7,050 nucleotides of DNA from Jatrophihabitans sp. (GTDB lineage Bacteria > Actinomycetota > Actinomycetes > Mycobacteriales > Jatrophihabitantaceae), in contig SCQZ01000416.1 in NCBI GenBank assembly GCA_004299665.1, positions 1 to 7,050 of the forward strand. The letters are read 5' to 3'. A program made the translations under genes and the position numbers. The notes beneath the pieces were generated by a model. The model saw only the letters and a list, made by a program, of their open reading frames with translations, ran no database searches and had not been told where the DNA came from. Positions 1 to 5,511 of this stretch are shown here, piece after piece; position 1 is the stretch's first letter, and each line of letters starts with the position of its first letter.

Positions 1-1
1 G

Positions 2-880
2 GCGTACGCCCCGTCCCCGGCCGCCGGACCCCTGGCCGCCAGATCCCTGCCGGCCTGGTCGGCGCCCGGCCCCGACCGCGGGACCGGCGCCGCGACCGCG
101 GGCCCGGCACCCGTGATCGCCGATTCGGTGCCGACACCCGAACCGATCCCGATGCCCGAACCCGAGCCGGTCCCGACACCCGATCCGGTCCCGACGCCCG
201 GACCCGTGCCCGAGCCGATCCCGAGCGTCGTACCGGAACCGGGCGCGGCCGCGCCGAACGGGCGCCTGCGGGTCGCCATCGACGACGAACTCGACCTGCC
301 CTTCGACGAGGCGGTCGGTCGGCAGGTGCCCGACGCCGATGCGACCGCCCCCATCACTCCCCCGTCACCGCAGGCACCGACGTCGCCGCAGGCGCCGGCG
401 GCAGCCGCCCCGGCCGCGGTCCCGGACCGGTATCCCGTGCCGCCGGCGGCGACCGGCGGCCCGCCGCCCGCGGCCGCCTCCGCCACGGCTGCCGTGCCGC
501 GGTGGGCGGTGCGTACCCCGGCTGCGCAGTTCCTGGGAGCCGGCCCCCAGTTCGTCGGCGACATCGTCATCGACCCGGCCTCGTTGCGACCGAAGCTCAC
601 GGTGCGGTCCGGGCTGAGCTCGTTGACCGTGGACGCCGGCGAGGTGCGGCTGCGCCGGCTGCTGTCCTGCGAACGGATGCCGTGGTCGGAGGTGCTCGCG
701 TTCGAGCAGCACTTCACGGACGGGGAGCCCGGCCCCCGGACGCGCGGCATGCTGCTCGCGATCACGCCCGCCGGCGCGGTCGAACTCCCGGCCACCCGCC
801 GCCTCGGCGGCGAGCTGCCTCACCTGCACGCGCTGCTCGACGCGTACCGCATCCGCGCGATGCTGGCGCTGTCCGCTTGA
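2..880 (+). CDS. Proline-rich protein with C-terminal bacterial PH-like domain (5' end outside window)
   Basis: The frame is open from the left edge to a TGA at 878-880, so the gene probably starts upstream. A GTG at 113 is possible but has no convincing Shine-Dalgarno sequence, and codons 2-112 keep the same G/C-ending bias. Residue numbers below count from that GTG. Residues 6-44 are a degenerate Pro-X repeat (VPTPEP, VPTPDP, VPTPGP type). Residues 45-135 are an Ala/Pro-rich linker. Residues about 155-250 form a compact domain with alternating beta pattern, a central RRLLSCERMPWSEVLAF segment and a C-terminal helix. This pattern resembles the actinobacterial PH domain family bPH_6 (PF10756), in which a 'PWSEV'-type strand is typical. 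No membrane segment is visible in the part present; one could lie upstream. The biochemical role is unknown; PH-like domains usually serve as ligand- or protein-binding platforms. The gene converges on the transglutaminase-like gene, so it is not in that operon. Coding status is secure, domain assignment moderate. Confidence 0.8.
   Translation, partial: AYAPSPAAGPLAARSLPAWSAPGPDRGTGAATAGPAPVIADSVPTPEPIPMPEPEPVPTPDPVPTPGPVPEPIPSVVPEPGAAAPNGRLRVAIDDELDLPFDEAVGRQVPDADATAPITPPSPQAPTSPQAPAAAAPAAVPDRYPVPPAATGGPPPAAASATAAVPRWAVRTPAAQFLGAGPQFVGDIVIDPASLRPKLTVRSGLSSLTVDAGEVRLRRLLSCERMPWSEVLAFEQHFTDGEPGPRTRGMLLAITPAGAVELPATRRLGGELPHLHALLDAYRIRAMLALSA
125..244 (+). repeat. Degenerate proline-rich tandem repeat within the coding sequence
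   Basis: About 40 codons encode a Pro-Glu/Thr/Val-Pro pattern with a roughly 18-base (six-residue) period. The clearest pair of units is at 167-182 and 185-200, which differ by one base. Such PEP/PTP repeats usually form stiff polyproline-II rods that hold a domain away from its anchor. Units differ mostly at synonymous or conservative positions, so the repeat looks maintained as protein. Confidence 0.7.
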
Positions 881-886
881 GGGCTG

Positions 887-907
887 CCGCGACCGGTGCC
901 GCGGCGG
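887..907. repeat. 21-bp direct repeat, copy 1
   Basis: This 21-base stretch, beginning ccgcgaccggtgcc, recurs exactly at 943-963. It lies just after the stop codon of the PH-domain gene. Each copy also contains an internal inverted pair (ccgcg/cgcgg) around the palindrome accggt. The copies are offset by 56 bases and the flanks do not continue the match. Confidence 0.75.
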
Positions 908-916
908 GGGTCTCAG

Positions 917-935
917 CCGCGGCGGTGCGCCGCGG
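917..935. terminator. Putative bidirectional terminator hairpin between convergent genes
   Basis: A perfect 8-bp inverted repeat (ccgcggcg and cgccgcgg) encloses a 3-base loop, gtg. It sits 36 bases after the stop of the plus-strand gene and 3 bases after the stop of the minus-strand gene, where a shared terminator is expected. No T tract follows on either side; many actinobacterial terminators lack one. GC-rich DNA forms stems by chance, so confidence is moderate. Confidence 0.5.
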
Positions 936-938
936 GTC

Positions 939-3281
939 TCAACCGCGACCGGTGCCGCGGCGGACCCGGGTGTAGCGCAGCCAGGCGCGCAACCTGCCGC
1001 CGACGCCCAGCCGCCGGTTCACCTGCCGCCGCAGTTGCCGCTGCGCCGCCCACGCGGCGTCCGCGTCCTCGGGCCGGACGAGCAGCGCCGTGCTGTAGAT
1101 CGCGGCCCCCGCCGTGCGCCCGATGAAGCCGGCCGCGCCGCCGGGATCCGGACCGAACTGCTCGCCGGTCAGCGCCGCGATCTCCTCACCGGTCATCGTC
1201 GTCAGCGGCGGCAGTCCCGCCTCGGTGAGCATGTCGATGCTCTCGAGCCAGGCCCCGACCACGCGGGCGCGCGGGTCGGCGGCGTGCAGCCGGCGACGGC
1301 GCCGCCGGCCCTTGCGCAGCAGGAGCACCGCGAGCAGGGCGACCAGCAGCGCCGCCGCGATCAGCACGACGACCACCATCAGCGTGACCGGAGCGGACGT
1401 GTGCGACCGCGGCACCGTGCTGCGGGGCGCCACCGCGTTACCGCCGTTGCCCTTGGTCAACTGCGCGTTCTGGGTCGGGGTCGGGGACGGCGTCTGGGAT
1501 GCGCCGGCCACCGCGCTCGGGCGCTGCCGGCCGGTGCCGTGGATGCTCGGCGCGGCGTCGAGCACGACCCAGCCGACGCCGACGATCGGCACCTCGACCC
1601 ACGTCCACGCGTCGGCGGTCGTGACCTGGTAGGTGTCCTTCGCGAGCAGGCCGGAGGAATCCGGCGGCACCACCCGGAACCCCGTCGCCACCCGGGCCGG
1701 CACGCCGAGGTACCGGGCCACGAGCGCGACCAGGGTGGCGTACTGCTCCGGCGAGCCCACCCGGTCCTGGCCGATCGAACTGAGCACGGCGGAGTACGCG
1801 GTACTGCCGGCCCGCGCCTGGGTCGCGCCGGTGGGCGACGACGGTGACGCCGACGGTGACGGCGACGGCGACGACGACGCCGACGGCGACGGCGTGGACG
1901 ACGGCGCCGCCCCCGATCCCGCCGCCTCCGTCAGCCCGTAGTGCGTGCGCAGGTCCTGGGCGAGCGCCTGCAGGAACGCGATGTGACGGGCGGTCGGCAC
2001 ACCGACCTCGGCGCTGAACGCGTCGACGAGATCGGTCAGCCGCTGGCTGGTCGTCACCGGGATGGCCGCGTTCTGGGCGGCGGTGCCCGTGTCCGGGACG
2101 GCGGTCGCGGGCAGCGACCCGAACGACCGGTCCGCGGTGAGCGAGCTCACGCTGTACTCGCTGCCCGCGCCGGCCGCGGAGGCGGGCACCACCATCCCGC
2201 TGTCGGCGTCGACGTTGACGCCCAGCCCGCTCACCCGTACCGGGCGGTTGAGGTAGGGCATCCAGGGCTCGCCGGCGAGCGGCCCGGCGTCGATGCGGTA
2301 CTGCTGCAGGACGGTGCCGCCGGAGTGCTGGAGTTCGGGGTCGGCGTCGTCGGGCACCACCCCCCCGGATGGACGGAAGGTGCGTTCGAACGACCAGCCG
2401 GCGCCGTCGTAGGTGTCCAGGTCGGCGAGGGAGAAGTACCCGGGCGCGGGCCGGTCGAGCGTGACGGTGAAGACCGGCTCGGCCGCTGCGCCCGGCGTAC
2501 GGGGTCGCAGCGCGGCGACGAAGTCGACGGGGGACAGCGGTTGGGTCGTGTCGATCGGTGGGACCCGCTGTGGCGCGCGCGCCGCACCGGTGAAGGCACC
2601 GGACTGGACCGAGAGCGAGGCGACCAGCGTGACCACCACCGCCGTTGCGGCACCGACGACGGCACCGCGCAGCGGCAAGATCCCGTCCGCCTGCGTGGAC
2701 TCGGCGGTCTGGTCCTGCCGCACCCAGGTCTGCACCACCCGCAGCAGCAGCAGCGCCAGCAGCAGGGCGGCGGCCAGCACCGCCTCGCGTACCAGGCCGG
2801 TCCGGTGTGCGCGTGCGCTCGCCGCGTACGCGAGTGCGTACGAGACGAGGAAGGCCGGGTACGGCAGCACCGTGAACCAGCGCCGGGTGAAGCACTCGCC
2901 GGCGATCGTCCCGGCCAGCCACACCAGTGCCACCGGGGCGACCAGCAGCGTACGGGGACTGACCAGCGGCAGTGCGAAGGTGAGGATCTGCGACGGCCCG
3001 CGCACCAGGCCGCGCACGATGTCCGGAACGCCCAGCGGGTCGTGCAGGACCACCGCAAGCGTGTACACGGCGAACGCGCCGACGTCGATCAGCAGCGACA
3101 GCCAGACGGCGCGCACGCGCGCCCGCGCCGCTGCCGCCGGGACGAGCGGGCTGAGCACGGCCGCGCCGAGAACGGGGACGACCGCGACGCCGGAGCCGTA
3201 GGCCTGCAGCCAGGGCACGGCGGCCAGCACCCCGGCGACGAGGCACAGCGGCAGCAGCAGCCACGGGATCAGCGACCTCAC
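939..3281 (-). CDS. TgpA/DUF3488-type transglutaminase-like membrane protein, probably catalytically inactive
   Basis: A 780-residue polytopic protein, starting at GTG 3281 with a weak GGGG Shine-Dalgarno 7 bases upstream. Hydrophobic segments at about 5-24, 32-48, 58-80, 112-127, 137-154, 164-183 and 205-226 form the TgpA N-terminal membrane domain. Residues about 230-630 should be extracytoplasmic, followed by a membrane segment (632-655), an Arg-rich stop-transfer run (656-664) and a cytoplasmic tail resembling DUF4129. The transglutaminase core is recognisable at about 415-580: FLQALAQDLRTHYGL, then GSPEQYATLVALVARYLGVPARVATGF split as 509-523 and 524-535, DAWTWVEV (557-564) and GWVVLDAAP (570-578). 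In active members the first motif reads GxCEQ and the second DAHAW. Here Pro511 occupies the Cys position and Trp559 the His position, while Asp575 is kept. A Ser/Pro-rich insert (about 455-486) interrupts the fold. It is the last gene of the Fn3-MoxR-DUF58 operon and probably works as a surface binding or scaffold component. Family assignment is strong; loss of activity is inferred. Confidence 0.93.
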   Translation of the reverse strand: MRSLIPWLLLPLCLVAGVLAAVPWLQAYGSGVAVVPVLGAAVLSPLVPAAAARARVRAVWLSLLIDVGAFAVYTLAVVLHDPLGVPDIVRGLVRGPSQILTFALPLVSPRTLLVAPVALVWLAGTIAGECFTRRWFTVLPYPAFLVSYALAYAASARAHRTGLVREAVLAAALLLALLLLRVVQTWVRQDQTAESTQADGILPLRGAVVGAATAVVVTLVASLSVQSGAFTGAARAPQRVPPIDTTQPLSPVDFVAALRPRTPGAAAEPVFTVTLDRPAPGYFSLADLDTYDGAGWSFERTFRPSGGVVPDDADPELQHSGGTVLQQYRIDAGPLAGEPWMPYLNRPVRVSGLGVNVDADSGMVVPASAAGAGSEYSVSSLTADRSFGSLPATAVPDTGTAAQNAAIPVTTSQRLTDLVDAFSAEVGVPTARHIAFLQALAQDLRTHYGLTEAAGSGAAPSSTPSPSASSSPSPSPSASPSSPTGATQARAGSTAYSAVLSSIGQDRVGSPEQYATLVALVARYLGVPARVATGFRVVPPDSSGLLAKDTYQVTTADAWTWVEVPIVGVGWVVLDAAPSIHGTGRQRPSAVAGASQTPSPTPTQNAQLTKGNGGNAVAPRSTVPRSHTSAPVTLMVVVVLIAAALLVALLAVLLLRKGRRRRRRLHAADPRARVVGAWLESIDMLTEAGLPPLTTMTGEEIAALTGEQFGPDPGGAAGFIGRTAGAAIYSTALLVRPEDADAAWAAQRQLRRQVNRRLGVGGRLRAWLRYTRVRRGTGRG
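943..963. repeat. 21-bp direct repeat, copy 2 (inside the 3' end of the transglutaminase-like gene)
   Basis: Exact copy of the sequence at 887-907. Here it encodes residues 774-779 of the transglutaminase-like protein (RRGTGR), just before its stop codon. A related shorter pair, with core ggtctca followed by a/g and ccgcg, recurs at 909-921 and 935-947. The 3' end of this gene and the spacer are therefore built from reiterated motifs. Confidence 0.75.
1824..1919 (-). repeat. Low-complexity Ser/Pro-coding tract in the transglutaminase-like gene
   Basis: On the plus strand this reads as near-repeats of gacggc and gacgac triplet pairs. On the coding strand it gives a Ser/Pro/Ala-rich stretch (residues about 455-486, with SPSPSPSASP at its centre). 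It is a flexible insert located between the helix preceding the catalytic region (FLQALAQDLRTHYGL) and the segment that normally carries the catalytic Cys. Length variation by slippage between strains is likely. Confidence 0.75.
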
Positions 3282-3301
3282 GGGTGCGCCCCGTGGTGCC
3301 G

Positions 3302-3319
3302 CCGGCGCGTGGGCGCCGG
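3302..3319 (-). other. Possible intercistronic hairpin
   Basis: A perfect 7-bp GC-only inverted repeat (ccggcgc and gcgccgg) with a 4-base loop lies in the 52-base gap between the DUF58 and transglutaminase-like genes. It could act in mRNA processing or partial attenuation. In sequence this GC-rich a stem of this size may be chance. Confidence 0.25.
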
Positions 3320-3333
3320 GCGCCGCTCGGCCC

Positions 3334-4485
3334 TCACAGCAGGACCATCCCGGGGTGCAGGTGCAGGTTCCAGGCCTCGCACGCCTCGTCCGCGTCCGCG
3401 GCGACGATCACGCGCACCCCTCGGTAGGTGGCGTGCTGCGGGCGGTCCGGGTCGAGCGACACGACCACGATCCGGTCGTAGCGGCGGCGCAGCGCGGTGA
3501 CGTACGGCATGTCCGCGGTGTCCAGCACGCCGGTAACGACGATCAGCGCCGTGCCGCCGCGTGACCGGCGCAGCCGCAGCAGCGCGGCCTGCAGCGATCC
3601 GTCGGGGTTCGGCTCCACTCCCGTGAGGTGATCGACGTGCGCGGTGACGTCCCGGATCCGGGGGCCCCCGACGACGGTGCCCTCGCTCAGGCGCAGTTCG
3701 ACCGGTGCCTTGTTCCCCCCGGCGGAGACGATCACCGATGCGGCGACGTCGACGGCCTCCTCGAAGGCCGCCTCGGTGTACCGGTCCGGGCGCTGGTCGA
3801 ACAGCACGACCGTATAGGGCTGGGACGTGTCCACGTTGTGCTTGACCACGAGCTTGCCGGTGCGCGCCGACGAGCGCCAGTGCACCAGCCGCAGGTCGTC
3901 GCCCACGACGTAGTCGCGCAGCCGGTGGAAGGTGATGGTGCCCTGGGGCGACGTGTCCGACGAGGGACCTTCCAGGTGGCGTATCTGCCCGGTCGGCAGC
4001 GCCCGGAACGGCAGGATCCTCGGGTAGACCCAGATCCGGTCGGGCTGACCGTGCTTGCGCGAGAGGCGGAACAGTTCGAAGGCGTCGCGGCGGGTCACCT
4101 CCACCGGTCCGACCTCGAAGATGCCACGGCGCCGGGTCGGCAGCCGGTACGTGCGCATGCCGCGCTCGCCGCGGCGCATGCGGGGGATGACGGTGCGCAC
4201 GACGCCGTCGCCGAAGGGCTGGTTCGCGATCGTGACGCCGATCGTGCGCCGCCCCCGGTTCGCGAAGTGCAGCACGGCGATCGCCGGTGATCCCTTCGGT
4301 ACGCGCGGAGGCTGGATCGCCCGCTCGATCGCCAGCGCCGAGGGCCGCACGACGTTCGCCAGCGCGATCACCACGAGCAGCAGCAGCGCGATGCCGATGA
4401 GGTCGAACGCCGGCCAGTGCAGGGTCAGGCCGAGCACGATCGCGGCCATCCCGCCGAGCAGGGCGGCCAGGCCCATCCGCGTCAC
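3334..4485 (-). CDS. DUF58 domain membrane protein
   Basis: A 383-residue protein if started at GTG 4485, or 380 if at ATG 4476. GTG is preferred because a GGGA lies 8 bases upstream, whereas the ATG has no Shine-Dalgarno. The frame stays open much further upstream, but that part is antisense-frame read-through of the MoxR gene and lacks family similarity. Two membrane segments at about 5-22 and 27-44 form an N-terminal hairpin; the rest should be cytoplasmic. The DUF58 signature is clear at 187-210 (FHRLRDYVVGDDLRLVHW followed by RSSARTG), equivalent to the family's R-x-Y-x-x-GD-D-x-R-x-x-x-W motif. The C-terminal half has a von Willebrand A-like strand (VVLFDQRPD, 226-234) without the DxSxS metal site. 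DUF58 genes regularly neighbour moxR genes and are thought to work with the ATPase; the exact function is unknown. It lies 29 bases after moxR in the same operon. Confidence 0.92.
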   Translation of the reverse strand: MTRMGLAALLGGMAAIVLGLTLHWPAFDLIGIALLLLVVIALANVVRPSALAIERAIQPPRVPKGSPAIAVLHFANRGRRTIGVTIANQPFGDGVVRTVIPRMRRGERGMRTYRLPTRRRGIFEVGPVEVTRRDAFELFRLSRKHGQPDRIWVYPRILPFRALPTGQIRHLEGPSSDTSPQGTITFHRLRDYVVGDDLRLVHWRSSARTGKLVVKHNVDTSQPYTVVLFDQRPDRYTEAAFEEAVDVAASVIVSAGGNKAPVELRLSEGTVVGGPRIRDVTAHVDHLTGVEPNPDGSLQAALLRLRRSRGGTALIVVTGVLDTADMPYVTALRRRYDRIVVVSLDPDRPQHATYRGVRVIVAADADEACEAWNLHLHPGMVLL

Positions 4486-4493
4486 GGCTGCGA

Positions 4494-4497
4494 TCCC
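4494..4497 (-). promoter_or_regulatory. Weak ribosome binding site for the DUF58 gene
   Basis: GGGA on the minus strand, 8 bases before GTG 4485. It is the only purine-rich match near the candidate starts and supports GTG over the downstream ATG at 4476. Confidence 0.45.
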
Positions 4498-4514
4498 ATG
4501 GGGTTCTGGCGCGG

Positions 4515-5483
4515 CTACGCCGAGACGGCGCGGGGGACGGGCACCGACTGCAGCGCGCGCGAGATGAGTTCGGCGCCGGTACGCCCCTGCAGTTCGGCCT
4601 CCGGCTGCAGGATCAGCCGGTGCGCCAGCACGATCGGGGCCATCGCCTTGACGTCCTCGGGCAGCACGAACGGCCGTCCGTGCGTCGCCGCGTGGGCCCG
4701 CGCCGCGCGCAGCAGCGCCAGGCTCCCGCGCGGGGAGACGCCGAGGCGCAGCTCGGACATGCCGCGGGTGGCGGTGGCGAGCGCGACGATGTAGGACTCC
4801 AGCGCCGGGGCGACCTCGACCTGCTTGACGGCGCGGATCATGCCCTGCACCTCGATGCGGGACAGGACCGGCATGAGGTTCTCGACGGTCGGTCCCATCT
4901 TCTGCGTGCGCAGCACCGCGGCCTCGGCGTCCGCCGACGGGTACCCGACCGTCAGGCGCATCAGGAACCGGTCCAGCTGCGCCTCCGGCAGCACGTAGGT
5001 GCCCTCCATGTCGATCGGGTTCTGCGTGGCGACGACCATGAACGGCCGGGGCATCGGGTGCACGACGCCGTCGACGCTGGCGGTGCCCTCCTCCATCACC
5101 TCCAGCAGTGCCGACTGCGTCTTCGGCGAGGCGCGGTTGATCTCGTCGGCCAGCACGATGCTCGCGAACACCGGTCCGGGCTTGAACTCGAACTCGTGGC
5201 TGGCCTGGTTGTAGATCGTCACGCCGGTGACGTCCGAGGGCAGCAGGTCGGGGGTGAACTGGACGCGGTGCCAGGTGACCGACAGCGACATCGCCAGCGC
5301 GCGGGCCAGGGAGGTCTTGCCGGTGCCGGGCACGTCCTCCAGCAGCAGGTGGCCCTCGGCCAGCAGGCAGACCACCGCGTTGCGGACGACCTCGGGCTTT
5401 CCCTGGATGACGTAGCCGATGTTGGTGCACAGCCGCTCGACGTCGTGGGCGACGCGGGCGACGGACTCAGCGGGGGCGGTCAA
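4515..5483 (-). CDS. MoxR-family AAA+ ATPase
   Basis: A 322-residue cytoplasmic ATPase of normal family length. Walker A is VPGTGKTS (51-58) with Lys56; Walker B is IVLADEIN (109-116) with Asp113 and Glu114; sensor 1 is VVATQNP (150-156) with Asn155; the probable arginine finger is in EAQLDRF (167-173); sensor 2 is in GVSPRG (248-253). All key residues are present, so it should hydrolyse ATP, probably as a ring. The MoxR marker ATQNPIDMEGTYVLPEAQLDRF is present across 152-173. The start is TTG at 5483, supported by AGGAGG 7 bases upstream, with no better ATG or GTG nearby. MoxR proteins are usually chaperone-like and act with neighbouring vWA or DUF58 proteins; here the partner is probably the DUF58 protein encoded 29 bases downstream. 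The gene corresponds to 'aaa-atp' of the bifidobacterial PFNA cluster by position. Confidence 0.97.
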   Translation of the reverse strand: MTAPAESVARVAHDVERLCTNIGYVIQGKPEVVRNAVVCLLAEGHLLLEDVPGTGKTSLARALAMSLSVTWHRVQFTPDLLPSDVTGVTIYNQASHEFEFKPGPVFASIVLADEINRASPKTQSALLEVMEEGTASVDGVVHPMPRPFMVVATQNPIDMEGTYVLPEAQLDRFLMRLTVGYPSADAEAAVLRTQKMGPTVENLMPVLSRIEVQGMIRAVKQVEVAPALESYIVALATATRGMSELRLGVSPRGSLALLRAARAHAATHGRPFVLPEDVKAMAPIVLAHRLILQPEAELQGRTGAELISRALQSVPVPRAVSA

Positions 5484-5490
5484 GGACGGT

Positions 5491-5496
5491 CCTCCT
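5491..5496 (-). promoter_or_regulatory. Strong ribosome binding site deciding a TTG start for moxR
   Basis: AGGAGG on the minus strand, 7 bases before TTG 5483. It falls in the 28-base gap after the stop of the Fn3/Ig-like gene. It is the best Shine-Dalgarno sequence in the window, suggesting moxR is translated independently of the upstream gene. Confidence 0.8.
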
Positions 5497-5511
5497 GCTC
5501 GGGCGGCGGGA

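Noticed and set aside
125..244. Short-period repeats that might suggest a CRISPR or minisatellite array
   Set aside because: The repeats have an 18-base, codon-phased, degenerate pattern without spacers and encode a Pro-rich protein tract.
1590..1760. Sequencing error or frameshift as the cause of the missing Cys and His
   Set aside because: The frame and family similarity continue on both sides of each site, and each change would need more than one base change from the expected codon (TGC/TGT to CCG; CAC/CAT to TGG).
1438..3264. 608-codon minus-strand frame overlapping the transglutaminase-like gene
   Set aside because: An Arg/Ala/Gly-rich shadow frame without membrane segments or motifs; the 780-residue frame is clearly the real one.
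1941..3500. 519-codon plus-strand open frame opposite the transglutaminase-like gene
   Set aside because: It is Arg/Gly/Gln/His-rich with no recognisable domain, and is a typical GC-rich mirror frame of a gene with clear membrane and transglutaminase motifs.
4482..4499. Five-codon mini-ORF (ATG GGA ... TGA) whose stop overlaps the DUF58 GTG as GTGA
   Set aside because: It could suggest a translational-coupling leader, but its ATG has no Shine-Dalgarno and so short an ORF is likely by chance.
4486..5430. Long N-terminal extension of the DUF58 frame
   Set aside because: This segment is Arg/Gly/Ala/Pro-rich and overlaps the MoxR coding sequence, which has every AAA+ motif in another frame. The DUF58 domain and its membrane hairpin begin only after 4485.
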